From positions 97,198-161,197 of the forward strand of contig CAKSWT010000006.1 in assembly GCA_934512135.1 (NCBI GenBank): 64,000 nt of DNA, given 5' to 3'. The notes under the pieces were generated by a model. It saw only the letters and a list, made by a program, of their open reading frames with translations. It was not told the DNA's origin and made no database searches. How positions within the stretch are numbered: the first letter of the stretch is position 1; every line of letters begins with the position of its first letter. The translations under genes were made by a program, and so were the position numbers. Of the stretch, positions 16,929 through 25,376 are shown one piece after another. The DNA comes from an uncultured Oscillospiraceae bacterium. Its GTDB lineage: Bacteria > Bacillota > Clostridia > Oscillospirales > Oscillospiraceae.

Positions 16929-16954
16929 GTGGGAGGATTTTTCCGACGAACCAC
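16929..16954 (+). promoter_or_regulatory. Candidate L1-binding leader element before rplA
   Basis: GTGGGAGG (16929-16936) and ACCAC (16950-16954) bracket a short loop that ends only a few bases before the rplA ribosome site. It is the second copy of the motif seen before rplK. Confidence 0.5.
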
Positions 16955-16972
16955 TATAAGGAGGATATTCAA

Positions 16973-17662
16973 TTGAAGAAAGGTAAAAACTATCAAGAGA
17001 GCGCCAAGCTGGTGGATCGCTCCGTGCAGTATGACGCTGCCGACGCATGCGCTCTGGTTATCAATACCGCAAAGGCTAAGTTCGACGAGACCGTAGAGGT
17101 CCATATCCGTCTGGGCGTTGACTCCCGTCACGCTGACCAGCAGGTCCGTGGCTCCGTGGTGCTCCCCAACGGCACCGGCAAGACCCGCAGAGTTCTGGTC
17201 TTTGCCAAGGACGCAAAGGCTGACGCCGCCCGTGAGGCCGGCGCCGACTATGTAGGCGGCATGGACATGGTGGAGAAGATCCAGAAGGAGAACTTCTTCG
17301 ACTATGACGTGGTGGTCGCTACCCCCGACATGATGGGTATCGTTGGCCGTCTCGGTAAGGTGCTGGGCCCCAAGGGCCTGATGCCCTCCCCCAAGGCCGG
17401 TACCGTTACTCCCGACGTGGCCAAGGCCATCGGCGAGATTAAGGCCGGTAAGATCGAGTACCGTCTCGACAAGACCAACATCATCCACTGCCCCATCGGC
17501 AAGGTTTCCTTCGGCCCCGAGAAGCTGTCTGAGAACTTCGACACCCTGATCGCCGCCATCATCAAGGCAAAGCCCGCCGCCGCTAAGGGCCAGTATATCA
17601 AGTCCTGCGTCCTGGCTTCCACCATGGGCCCCGGCATCAAGGTCAGCACCGCCAAGTATTAA
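16973..17662 (+). CDS. rplA: 50S ribosomal protein L1
   Basis: L1-stalk protein and likely autogenous repressor of this operon. The 229-residue protein has the two-domain L1 pattern: KTRRVLVFAKD, MMGIVGRLGKVLGPKGLMPSPKAGTVT (the conserved RNA-binding loop) and CVLASTMGPGIKV. The start is TTG 16973 (AAGGAGG 8 nt upstream); no ATG or GTG fits. A rare start codon may help keep L1 output in step with L11. Confidence 0.96.
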   Translation: MKKGKNYQESAKLVDRSVQYDAADACALVINTAKAKFDETVEVHIRLGVDSRHADQQVRGSVVLPNGTGKTRRVLVFAKDAKADAAREAGADYVGGMDMVEKIQKENFFDYDVVVATPDMMGIVGRLGKVLGPKGLMPSPKAGTVTPDVAKAIGEIKAGKIEYRLDKTNIIHCPIGKVSFGPEKLSENFDTLIAAIIKAKPAAAKGQYIKSCVLASTMGPGIKVSTAKY

Positions 17663-17672
17663 GAAAAAGCAC

Positions 17673-17701
17673 TTGACATAGTGCCTGACATTTGATATAA
17701 T
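17673..17701 (+). promoter_or_regulatory. Consensus promoter of rplJL
   Basis: Perfect TTGACA (17673-17678), 17-base spacer, perfect TATAAT (17696-17701), placed right after the rplA stop. Confidence 0.93.
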
Positions 17702-17705
17702 AATT

Positions 17706-17843
17706 CTTGCTGCCAGAGACAGCAGGTGGCCGTTAGGCCGTAATTCCTGCCGAGGATAGCACATCATTGTTTACTTGACTGTAACGGTTTTGTGTCCTCG
17801 TGCCGCTCTGGTACGAGGACATTTTTTCTGGAGGTGACATTTC
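17706..17843 (+). promoter_or_regulatory. Ribosomal protein L10 leader
   Basis: The leader contains the typical GCTGCCAGAGACAGCAGGTGGCC...CCTGCCGAGGAT-like pattern (near 17709-17757), including a GCTG..CAGC hairpin and the AGGTGGCCGTTAGGCC block. It ends in an attenuator hairpin before the rplJ ribosome site. In Firmicutes the L10(L12)4 complex binds this leader to limit rplJL expression. Confidence 0.88.
17794..17828 (+). terminator. Attenuator/terminator in the L10 leader
   Basis: GTCCTCGTGCC pairs with GGTACGAGGAC (17794-17820), followed by ATTTTTTC. It sits 16 nt before rplJ, so its formation would stop expression of rplJL. Confidence 0.85.
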
Positions 17844-18362
17844 ATGCCTAACGCTAAGGTTCTTGAAAGCAAGAAGGCCACCGTTGCTGCCATGTCTGAG
17901 CAGTTCAAGGGCGCAACCGCTGGTGTTTTTGTGGACTACAAGGGCATTACCGTGGATCAGGATACTCAGCTTCGTAACCAGTTCCGTGAAGCCGGCGTTC
18001 ACTACAGCGTCGTGAAGAACACCCTGACCCGGCTGGCCGCTCGTGAGAACGGCTTCGATTTCGATGAGGTGCTCAACGGCACGACTTCCTTTGCCGTGAC
18101 CCAGGGGGATCCCATTGCTCCTGCCCGTATCGTCAGCCAGTTTGCCAAGCAGAACAAAATCCTTTCCATTAAGGGCGGTTTTGTTGAGGGCAAAATGGTT
18201 TCCGTGGAAGAGCTCAACGCCTTCGGCGAGCTGACTTCCAAGAACGATCTGGTGGCTCAGGTGCTCGGCACCCTGCTTGCTCCCATCAGTTCCCTGGCCT
18301 TTGTGCTGGATCAGATCCGGCTGCAGAAGGAAGGCCCCGAGGCTGCACCCGCAGCAGAATAA
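17844..18362 (+). CDS. rplJ: 50S ribosomal protein L10
   Basis: Base of the L7/L12 stalk. The 172-residue protein begins MPNAKVLESKKATVAAMSEQ and has VFVDYKGITVDQDTQLRNQF and VVKNTLTRLAARE, the normal L10 core, with the C-terminal helix binding L12. GGAGG lies 8 nt upstream. Confidence 0.97.
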   Translation: MPNAKVLESKKATVAAMSEQFKGATAGVFVDYKGITVDQDTQLRNQFREAGVHYSVVKNTLTRLAARENGFDFDEVLNGTTSFAVTQGDPIAPARIVSQFAKQNKILSIKGGFVEGKMVSVEELNAFGELTSKNDLVAQVLGTLLAPISSLAFVLDQIRLQKEGPEAAPAAE

Positions 18363-18396
18363 TTACAACAAAATCTGTTAAATGGAGGAATTTACA

Positions 18397-18774
18397 ATGG
18401 CTAGCGAAAAGATTACTGCTATGATCGAAGAAGTTAAGACTCTCTCCGTGCTGGAGCTGGCTGAGCTGGTTCACGCTCTGGAGGAGGAGTTCGGTGTTTC
18501 CGCTGCTGCTGCCGCTGCTCCCGCTGCTGGCGCTGCCGCTGCTGCTCCCGCTGAGGAGGAGAAGACCGAGTTCGACGTGGTCCTGAAGGAAGTCGGCGCC
18601 AACAAGATCGCCGTCATCAAGGTTGTCCGCGAGGTCACCGGTCTGGGCCTGAAGGAGGCTAAGGCTATGGTCGACGCCGCTCCCGCCACCGTCAAGGAGG
18701 CTGTTGCCAAGGCTGACGCCGAGGCCATGGTCGAGAAGTTCAAGGAGGCTGGCGCTACCGCCGAGCTGAAGTAA
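18397..18774 (+). CDS. rplL: 50S ribosomal protein L7/L12
   Basis: Multicopy stalk protein recruiting translation GTPases. The 125-residue protein has an N-terminal dimerisation helix pair (LSVLELAELVHALEEEFGV), an Ala-rich hinge (about 36-55), and the C-terminal domain EKTEFDVVLKEVGANKIAVI ... GLGLKEAKAMVDAAP. The ATG with GGAGG 8 nt upstream is preferred to one five codons earlier. Confidence 0.97.
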   Translation: MASEKITAMIEEVKTLSVLELAELVHALEEEFGVSAAAAAAPAAGAAAAAPAEEEKTEFDVVLKEVGANKIAVIKVVREVTGLGLKEAKAMVDAAPATVKEAVAKADAEAMVEKFKEAGATAELK

Positions 18775-18792
18775 TTTTTACTTCTCCCTTTC

Positions 18793-18822
18793 CCGCCGTC
18801 CCGTTTGGGGCGGCGGTTTTTT
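18793..18822 (+). terminator. Terminator of the rplJL operon
   Basis: CCGCCGTCCC / GGGGCGGCGG with a GTTT loop (18793-18816), followed by TTTTTT. The rplJL transcript therefore ends here, with no rpoB behind it. Confidence 0.92.
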
Positions 18823-18876
18823 CTGTTTTCACACAAAATCTTCACAAAATTTTACCCATTTCCCGGAAAACTATAT

Positions 18877-18905
18877 TTGCAATTGGAACCGCGTCTGTGT
18901 ATAAT
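18877..18905 (+). promoter_or_regulatory. Promoter of the MoxR-DUF58 operon
   Basis: TTGCAA (18877-18882), 17-base spacer, TATAAT (18900-18905). Confidence 0.85.
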
Positions 18906-18989
18906 GTACCCATATACAAACTATCCTGCGGGATTTTTTGTGACAATTTACTGATTCAGTCAGCACATCTGGAGATAGGAGCGATCACT

Positions 18990-19949
18990 ATGGAGATCAA
19001 AGAAATCCGTTCCGTTGCCAAGCGGATCAACGATAATATCAGCCGTCTGCTCATTGGCAAGCAGCAGGAAATCGACCTGGTGCTGGTGTGTCTGTTTGCC
19101 GGGGGCCACGCCCTGCTGGACGATGTGCCCGGAACCGGAAAAACGGTCCTGGCCAAAAATCTGGCCCAGTCCATTGACTGCGACTTTAAGCGCATCCAGT
19201 TCACCGCAGACCTGCTGCCCTCTGACATCACTGGTCTGAGCGTCTATAACCAGAAAACCGGAGATTTTGATTTCCAGCCGGGACCTGCCTTCACCAACAT
19301 TCTTCTGGCCGACGAGATCAACCGAACCACCCCCCGGACGCAGTCCGCTCTGCTGGAGTGCATGGAGGAAAAGCAGATCACCGTGGACGGAGAAACCAAG
19401 GCCTTGGGCGCCCCCTTCTTCGTCATCGCCACCCAGAACCCGGTGGAGTCCTCCGGCACCTTCGCCCTGCCGGAGGCCCAGCTGGACCGGTTCCTGATTC
19501 GCCTGACGCTGGGCTATCCCACCGCCCAGGAGAGCGTGAACATCCTCTCCAATTACATCCACGGCTCCCCCAAGGTTCGTCTGGAAGCGGTCGCCTCCGG
19601 CGCCGATATTACCGCCATTCAGGAGGCCATTTCTGCCGTTCAGGTGAGCCAGCCCATTCAGCAATACATTGTGGACCTGGTGGAAGCCACCAGGCGCCAC
19701 GAGGACATTGAACTGGGAATCTCCACCCGGGGGATGCTGGCCCTGCTGCGCTGCTGCCAGGCCTATGCCGCCATTCACGGCCGGGACTATGTGCTCCCGG
19801 ACGACGTAAAGGCCCTGGCTGCGCCGGTGTTCGCCCACCGCCTGATTCTGAAGGTCAAGTACAACTCCGCCAACAAGGCCACAGAATTGATCCAGCGGCT
19901 TCTTACCACCGTCCCCGCCCCCACCGAGTCCACCACGGAAAAGCTGTAA
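18990..19949 (+). CDS. MoxR-family AAA+ ATPase
   Basis: Chaperone-like AAA+ ATPase of the MoxR class, which usually activates a partner with a DUF58/VWA domain. The 319-residue protein has Walker A VPGTGKT, the MoxR segment IQFTADLLPSDITG, Walker B LLADEINRTTPRTQSALLE, sensor-1 FVIATQNP and the lid helix GISTRGMLALLRC. ATG 18990 has AGGAG 8 nt upstream. DUF58 follows by 12 nt. Confidence 0.92.
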   Translation: MEIKEIRSVAKRINDNISRLLIGKQQEIDLVLVCLFAGGHALLDDVPGTGKTVLAKNLAQSIDCDFKRIQFTADLLPSDITGLSVYNQKTGDFDFQPGPAFTNILLADEINRTTPRTQSALLECMEEKQITVDGETKALGAPFFVIATQNPVESSGTFALPEAQLDRFLIRLTLGYPTAQESVNILSNYIHGSPKVRLEAVASGADITAIQEAISAVQVSQPIQQYIVDLVEATRRHEDIELGISTRGMLALLRCCQAYAAIHGRDYVLPDDVKALAAPVFAHRLILKVKYNSANKATELIQRLLTTVPAPTESTTEKL

Positions 19950-19961
19950 GGGGCGGATGTT

Positions 19962-21080
19962 ATGACTGCTGCCGTCTGGCTGATCCTGATTGTGGGGCTG
20001 TTTGCGATTCTCCAGTCCCGCTACTACAGCAAAGTCAGCTTCAAGAAGCTGCACTATAATCGCAAAATCAGTAAATCCGCCGTATTTGAGGGAGAGAGCC
20101 TGGATCTGGTGGAGATCATCTCCAACGCCAAGCTGACTCCGATTCCCTGGCTCCGGGTGGAATCCAGACTGTCTCCCTGGCTGCGCTTCCGCTCCCAGGA
20201 AAACCTGGAGATTATGGATGACCGCTTTCACCGCAGCGCATTCTTTCTCCGACCCTACAGCCGGATCACCCGACGCTACCGGGTCAAATGCCTGCGCCGG
20301 GGATACTACGATCTATCCATTACCTCCCTCACTGCCGGTGACATCTTTGGTCTGAGCACCGTAAGCCGGGAGGCCCGGTCCGACGCCAAGCTATTCGTCT
20401 ATCCCAGCATCCTTGCGCAGGATGAGCTGCCGGACCAGGCGCTTCGGTGGCAGGGCGACGTCAGTGTAAAGCGCTGGATCTTCCCGGACCCCATTCTCAT
20501 CAACGGGATTCGGGGCTATCAGCTGGGAGACAGCCGCAAGGATATTCACTGGCGGGCCTCTGCCCGAACCGGCTCCCTCCAGGTCAAGACCCACGATTAC
20601 ACCGTGTTTCCCCGGCTGATCCTCATCTTCAATATCGAGCCCGAGGACAACTTCTGGGGCCAGCTGACCCAGCGGCAGATGGAGGAAATGGAATACGGCA
20701 TCCGTGTGGTGGCCACCCTTTGCAACTGGGCCATTGTAAACAATATGGAGGTGGGCCTCTATTCCAATGCCACCCTTTCCTATGGGCCGGACCTGCCCAT
20801 TGCCATCCCCCCCGCCTGCAACGCCATCCAGATGAATCACATTCTTGAGACGCTGGCGGGACTGGAGCTGAAGGAACGGGAGTCCATCTATCGGACGGTG
20901 GAGCAGCTGGTGGAAAACGACACCACCGAGGCGGATATTCTTCTGTTCTCCACCTTCTGGAACGATTCTCTGGAATCCCGGGCCCAGGCGCTCCGCAGGA
21001 AGGGCAACTCCGTGACCCATCTTCCCCTGAGAAAGGAGGCGGTGAACTTTGAAGCTGACACCTCAGCGGACGCTGTCTGA
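19962..21080 (+). CDS. DUF58 domain-containing membrane protein
   Basis: Partner of the MoxR ATPase; exact role unknown. The 372-residue protein begins with a membrane helix, has a beta-rich extracellular-type region with RRYRVKCLRRGYYDL, and the DUF58 signature GIRGYQLGDSRKDIHWRASARTGSLQVK near residues 185-215. The C-terminal part resembles a degenerate VWA fold. It overlaps the next gene by 32 nt. Confidence 0.88.
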   Translation: MTAAVWLILIVGLFAILQSRYYSKVSFKKLHYNRKISKSAVFEGESLDLVEIISNAKLTPIPWLRVESRLSPWLRFRSQENLEIMDDRFHRSAFFLRPYSRITRRYRVKCLRRGYYDLSITSLTAGDIFGLSTVSREARSDAKLFVYPSILAQDELPDQALRWQGDVSVKRWIFPDPILINGIRGYQLGDSRKDIHWRASARTGSLQVKTHDYTVFPRLILIFNIEPEDNFWGQLTQRQMEEMEYGIRVVATLCNWAIVNNMEVGLYSNATLSYGPDLPIAIPPACNAIQMNHILETLAGLELKERESIYRTVEQLVENDTTEADILLFSTFWNDSLESRAQALRRKGNSVTHLPLRKEAVNFEADTSADAV

Positions 21081-22365
21081 GACCATCAATTTCCTGCTGG
21101 CCCTGCTGTTTGTGATTCCCCTAGGGGTCCTCATTGAGCAGCTTTGCGGCTATCCGCTATTCCGCTGCTGTCTGGTCCCCGCCACCGCGGTTTTGGGCCA
21201 CATGACCGGGCGGCTGTCCATGCGCCGCAGCGCCGGACAGGCCATCGCCCTCTGCATCGCCGGTGTCCTGCTGGCCGCCCTCTCCGGCATGCTTTGGAGC
21301 TGGGGTTTGGGAACCGCCACGGCGCTTTTGACCATGCTGTCTGCGGGCTTTGCCCTGTTCTTCTATTTCACCGCCCGGAAGGCCGCCTATACCATCTACG
21401 CACCCATGGCCATCGGGGGAATTCTCCTGCATCTGGTGATTCTGCTGTGCTGCGAAGGCTTCCACTGGGATTCCCAGGTTCGGCGGTTCACCAGCGCCGT
21501 GGCCATCTGCTTCTTTCTGCTGACCCTGTTCTCCTTTAGTGCCAAAGGCCTGCGTAAAAGCCTCCATCGATCCGGCAGTGACAAAGGGGTGGCCTATCCC
21601 CGGGGCATGCAGATGGGGAACTTTCTGCTGGTCACAGGATTTATCCTGATTGCCGCGCTAATCTCCAATATCTATCCGATTTTTCATCTGTTTTCCCGGT
21701 TCTTTTCGGTGATTTTAGCGGGAATTCTGGCCTTTGTGGCGTACCTCTCCCAGTTCTTCTACCACCGGACCCTCACCGGAGCCGACGATCCCCAGTCCAC
21801 CGTCCCCCCCTCCTCCGAGGACAATATCATGAACGTGGCTCCCCGAGGCGAAGCCGGTTGGGTCACCCGGGCGGTGGAGGTCTTTGCCTTCCTCTGTGTG
21901 GTGCTGGTGCTGATCTATGCCGCCTATCGGCTGTGCCAAAAGCTCCGGGCCTCCGGTGTGCATCTTCCCGGCTTTCTTCGAAACCTTCGGGACCGATTTG
22001 CGCCTGTGGAGGAGGAGGACTATGTGGACGAGGCCGAAAGTCTCTTCGATCTCAAGGAAATGCTCTCCGATGCCCGCGGCAATGTGCGCAAGGCCCTGAA
22101 AAAGCTCCGAGAACGGCCCCAGCGTCTGGAGGATTTTCAGGATCCACGCATGAAGATACGCTTTGTATTCCAGCAGCTGCTGAAAAAAGCCAAGCCCCGG
22201 GACCCCGGTGCTTCCTCCATGACGCCCAATGAGCTCAACCAGAAGGACTTTGGCGGTCAGCTCACGGAGTTTATGGACTATTACAATCAGGCTCGGTACT
22301 CTGACGCCCCGCTCCCTCAGGACGCCGCCCAGTGCGCCAAGGCCGTGCTCAAGGAAAACGGATAG
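21049..22365 (+). CDS. Polytopic membrane protein of the MoxR-DUF58 operon
   Basis: Not recognised by family. The 438-residue protein has about five or six membrane segments in the first 240 residues and another near 275-295. The charged cytoplasmic C-terminus (300-438) carries KIRFVFQQLLKKA and a predicted helical domain, like the DUF4129-type tail of TgpA proteins. The periplasmic transglutaminase domain normally found in this operon position is missing. The start is TTG 21049, with AAAGGAGG 9 nt upstream. Confidence 0.75.
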   Translation: MKLTPQRTLSETINFLLALLFVIPLGVLIEQLCGYPLFRCCLVPATAVLGHMTGRLSMRRSAGQAIALCIAGVLLAALSGMLWSWGLGTATALLTMLSAGFALFFYFTARKAAYTIYAPMAIGGILLHLVILLCCEGFHWDSQVRRFTSAVAICFFLLTLFSFSAKGLRKSLHRSGSDKGVAYPRGMQMGNFLLVTGFILIAALISNIYPIFHLFSRFFSVILAGILAFVAYLSQFFYHRTLTGADDPQSTVPPSSEDNIMNVAPRGEAGWVTRAVEVFAFLCVVLVLIYAAYRLCQKLRASGVHLPGFLRNLRDRFAPVEEEDYVDEAESLFDLKEMLSDARGNVRKALKKLRERPQRLEDFQDPRMKIRFVFQQLLKKAKPRDPGASSMTPNELNQKDFGGQLTEFMDYYNQARYSDAPLPQDAAQCAKAVLKENG

Positions 22366-22368
22366 ACA

Positions 22369-22404
22369 AATCCCGGCGAAGGAAGCTCCTCCGCCGGGAT
22401 TTTA
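22369..22404. terminator. Terminator between convergent genes
   Basis: AATCCCGGCG (22369-22378) pairs with CGCCGGGATT (22392-22401), followed by TT on the plus strand. On the minus strand the stem is followed by TGTC. It mainly serves the plus-strand operon. Confidence 0.75.
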
Positions 22405-22410
22405 CTGTAT

Positions 22411-24498
22411 TTATGCCGTAACCACAATTTCGCCGGTGTAAACCTTGCCAGCCTCAGGCACCACAGCTACGCCGTCCACCGTCACCTTGCCGTGAATGAC
22501 GCTGTCTGCGGAGACCTCCAGCCGGGTCAGATAGTTGGTCCCCTGGGGGGTCCAGCTGGAGCCTCCAGCGAGCTTGACCCACACGCCGTTATTCACGGTG
22601 GGTGCGGGAATATTGGTCACTGCCCCCAGATAAGTGGCATTCTTCGAGACGATGCAGCCCAACTCCGGCTTCCGCTGCTCCCCACCGATGACCACCAGAT
22701 TCCCCTGGTCGTCATACTTGGGAGTAAAGTAGAACTTGGGCTCGGGCATCGGAGGCATCTCTCCCATATCGGGCATCTCGGGCATACCACCCATATCCGG
22801 GGCTTCTCCTTCCATGGGCATGGGAGGCCCGAAGGAAGGCTTCTCCCAGGTTCCGTCGATCTCATAGCCCTCGCCATTGACAGGGATTCCTCCGTACTGG
22901 TTGTCCGCCGGAGCCATGTAGTAGGAATACCGGTCGTGGACCGCCACAGAGGAGGTGCAGGCACCCTGGATGTCGCAGGCCTCAAAGTCCAGAATCAGGT
23001 TCTGTCCCCACCAGATCATCCCCTCGCCATTGGTGGCGGCGGCGATGCTGTTGTAGAAGCTGCCCTTCAGCGCCGTCCCGTTTTTCTCATTGCAGTCCGC
23101 AAAGTGCAGCTGGGGATCGCTGATCATGTTCTTGACATCAAACTTCCGGAACAGCTTCTGATCCTTGCGGTTGTAGTCGTAGGGATGATACCCCGGATCC
23201 TTCTCCACCGGTGCATGGGGGTCAATGGGCTCCGAGAAGGCAGGGGTGCCCATGCCGGGGTCATCGCAGGTCATCAGCTGGGCAATGACCCCCTTATCGG
23301 AGACGAATTTGCTGTTCTTCACGTCAATAACCGGGGTGCAGGCCTTGATGAGGAATGCCGCTCCCTGGGTGTGGAAGGTGGAATCCTGGACCTCGGTAAC
23401 ACCGCAGGCCGGCAGCGTCTGGGCGGTATCGTCCTGGGCCCCGGGGACATAGCGGACGTTGTTGGTCTTGTGATACATCACGCCGTATCTGGCAGTCACC
23501 TGGGAGCCCTCATACCAGCCGGCAGTGGCGTGCTCATTGGCCACCACAGCCGCATAGGTCATGCCGTACCGCTCCGTCTCATAGTCATAGGACATGCCGG
23601 AATCCCGCATGTTCTTTTTCAGGGCCTCGAACTGCTGGGAGTGATTGCCGTCGCCCACCACGCAGTGGTAGAACCGGTTGCGGCAGCCACCAATAGAATA
23701 GGTGGCATAGCAGCTGGGATCCTTGGTGCCCTCTGTGGTCACGTCGATCACGGAATCCCTGACCTGCATCTCAATGGAGTATTTGCCGAACTCCGTGGTG
23801 TCGCCGGTATCGTCCACAGAGAGAACGCCCCACCCGTCAGACAGGAGGATATCCTTATCATAATTCACATGGCAATATCCGTCACACATGGTGTCCCGGG
23901 CGTGGCCATCGGGGCTGATTCCCAGCATCCAGGGGCAAGAGGCCATGCCCTCGGTGTCCAGCTCATACTTGGAGCCGTTGGACTTAATAAAGGAGTTTTT
24001 CACCTCCACGGTCAGCTCGTCCTGGGGATGGCTGCCGCCTACAAACACGCCGTGGCGGATGGCCCCTGCGCCGTCGTAGACGTAGCCGTCCACCTGGACC
24101 TTGGACTTGCCATACACCGCAATGCCTGCGCCATAGCCCTTAAAGTCGTTGCCTCCGGAGCCGTCGGCAGTCATGGTGAGGTCCTTCACGGTGTAGTCCG
24201 TGTCATGGATCATCACGCCGTTAAAGTGCTTGTTGTCGGAGTCAATCCGACCGCCGGTGAGGGCCGCTCCGTCATAGCTTGCCTCTGTCAGGGCGGAAAC
24301 AACACTGTGCTCCTGGGATACCTTTCCCCCGTCCACAAACAGTGCCGTCCGGTAATCACAGCTGCCCTTTGTCATGCCGCCCTCGTACAGTCCGGTCTCC
24401 GGGTAGATTGGGGCGGTTTCACAGGCCACTGCCCCGGGGGTCCCGGCAGGGACCTCCTTGCCCTCCAGAATATAGGTAATCAGCTTCTTTTCGTTCAT
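22411..24498 (-). CDS. Large cytoplasmic beta-helix protein with Met/Pro-rich insert
   Basis: Function unknown. The 695-residue protein has no signal peptide or membrane helix. Most of it (about 60-540) is a chain of short Gly/Asn/Asp-turn beta repeats (GVMIHDTDYTVKDLTMTADG, GAGIAVYGKSKVQVDGYVYD and so on), the pattern of a right-handed parallel beta-helix as in pectate-lyase-like and glycan-active proteins. Around 575-610 comes a low-complexity stretch with GPPMPMEGEAP, GGMPEMPDMGEMPPMPEP. The last 70 residues look like a small beta-sandwich. AAGGAG lies 11 nt upstream. A strong promoter and a palindrome precede it, and an HxlR regulator is divergent. The low-complexity stretch recalls proteins at 56281-63714. 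Confidence 0.72.
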   Translation of the reverse strand: MNEKKLITYILEGKEVPAGTPGAVACETAPIYPETGLYEGGMTKGSCDYRTALFVDGGKVSQEHSVVSALTEASYDGAALTGGRIDSDNKHFNGVMIHDTDYTVKDLTMTADGSGGNDFKGYGAGIAVYGKSKVQVDGYVYDGAGAIRHGVFVGGSHPQDELTVEVKNSFIKSNGSKYELDTEGMASCPWMLGISPDGHARDTMCDGYCHVNYDKDILLSDGWGVLSVDDTGDTTEFGKYSIEMQVRDSVIDVTTEGTKDPSCYATYSIGGCRNRFYHCVVGDGNHSQQFEALKKNMRDSGMSYDYETERYGMTYAAVVANEHATAGWYEGSQVTARYGVMYHKTNNVRYVPGAQDDTAQTLPACGVTEVQDSTFHTQGAAFLIKACTPVIDVKNSKFVSDKGVIAQLMTCDDPGMGTPAFSEPIDPHAPVEKDPGYHPYDYNRKDQKLFRKFDVKNMISDPQLHFADCNEKNGTALKGSFYNSIAAATNGEGMIWWGQNLILDFEACDIQGACTSSVAVHDRYSYYMAPADNQYGGIPVNGEGYEIDGTWEKPSFGPPMPMEGEAPDMGGMPEMPDMGEMPPMPEPKFYFTPKYDDQGNLVVIGGEQRKPELGCIVSKNATYLGAVTNIPAPTVNNGVWVKLAGGSSWTPQGTNYLTRLEVSADSVIHGKVTVDGVAVVPEAGKVYTGEIVVTA

Positions 24499-24525
24499 AT
24501 GTGCTGGTGCTCCTTCCTCTTAAAA

Positions 24526-24538
24526 TATGCAGTGCATA
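24526..24538. promoter_or_regulatory. 13-base palindrome in the beta-helix gene leader
   Basis: TATGCAGTGCATA is a perfect palindrome around a central G, 28 bases before the gene and downstream of its -10. It could be the operator for the divergent HxlR regulator. Confidence 0.4.
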
Positions 24539-24574
24539 CCGGGGGAATCATCCTTTCCCGCAGTTTACGGCATT

Positions 24575-24603
24575 ATTATAATTCGAAACATCTCCCCCGT
24601 CAA
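24575..24603 (-). promoter_or_regulatory. Promoter of the beta-helix gene
   Basis: Minus strand TTGACG (24598-24603), 17-base spacer, TATAAT (24575-24580). Confidence 0.88.
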
Positions 24604-24859
24604 TCCTTTCGAACCCGAATCTTCACAATTGCAACGAAACCGCACATTTCCAACATTCCCACACGCTACAGCTTCTGCCGTCGACGGCCCCATTCCGTGC
24701 GCCCTCCCAGAATTGAAGGCCCAAGCGCAAGCAGCGTAGCCTTCGTCCGGTCCAATTCCTCTAACAGCATTCTTCCCTCCTGTTTGCACTTCTCCCGACA
24801 GAACGGCCATGGCCCGCCTCCATCTCCGGCGAACCCACGCTCCACAGCCCACTTCCCTC
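24604..24859. other. Intergenic stretch without recognised gene
   Basis: About 255 bases between the divergent promoters. Short frames on the minus strand overlap each other, lack good ribosome sites, and do not resemble any family known to me. Nothing else was seen. Confidence 0.5.
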
Positions 24860-24888
24860 TTGCCCGAAAAACCAAACTGTGTTACAAT
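24860..24888 (+). promoter_or_regulatory. Promoter of the HxlR regulator gene
   Basis: TTGCCC (24860-24865), 17-base spacer, TACAAT (24883-24888). Confidence 0.75.
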
Positions 24889-24920
24889 ATTTCATGATAC
24901 CTTCGGGAGGTGAGCCAAAT

Positions 24921-25346
24921 ATGGAGACCGAACCCAGCGGCCTGGTTTTTGACATTCAAAAGGATCCCTACAACTACGTTATGCGCGTGGTATTCTGCCG
25001 GTGGAAGCCCTTTATTCTCCAGGCCATGGACACCGATGAGGTGACAAATTTCTCCCGGTTTTGCAAGCAGCTTCCCATCACCCAGAAGGTCCTGACGCAA
25101 AACCTCAAGGCTCTGGAGCAGGACGGCTTGGTGGTGCGCACGGTCATTCCCGAGACGCCGCCCAGAACGGAGTACCGGCTCACAGACCGGGGCAAGTCCC
25201 TCATCCCTCTGCTGGACGCCGTCTATGACTGGGGCTGGCACACCATGAAGGAGGAAAATCTGCCCATTGACGCCTTGGGCGAAATGTGGCACGGCTATCG
25301 GGACCAGGAAGAGGACGTGATGTATCACCCATTCCAGCATAAATAG
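24921..25346 (+). CDS. HxlR-family winged-helix transcriptional regulator
   Basis: DNA-binding regulator of the HxlR/MarR-like group, usually responding to small electrophiles or redox state. The 141-residue protein has the HxlR core: VVFCRWKPFILQAM, NFSRFCKQLPITQKVLTQNLKALEQDGLV (recognition helix) and the wing RTEYRLTDRGKSLIPLLDAVYDWG. There is a Cys in the first helix and one in the second. GGGAGG precedes ATG 24921. It is divergent from the beta-helix gene and is probably its regulator; it shares a likely transcript with the Sel1 gene. Confidence 0.9.
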   Translation: METEPSGLVFDIQKDPYNYVMRVVFCRWKPFILQAMDTDEVTNFSRFCKQLPITQKVLTQNLKALEQDGLVVRTVIPETPPRTEYRLTDRGKSLIPLLDAVYDWGWHTMKEENLPIDALGEMWHGYRDQEEDVMYHPFQHK

Positions 25347-25376
25347 CCCACGGGCATTGAATACAGGAGGAAACCT

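Noticed and set aside
22492..24897. 801-codon open frame on the plus strand
   Set aside because: Antisense to the beta-helix gene; low-complexity shadow translation.
24565..24955. Several overlapping short frames on the minus strand before the HxlR gene
   Set aside because: No ribosome sites, mutually overlapping, and crossing two good promoters.
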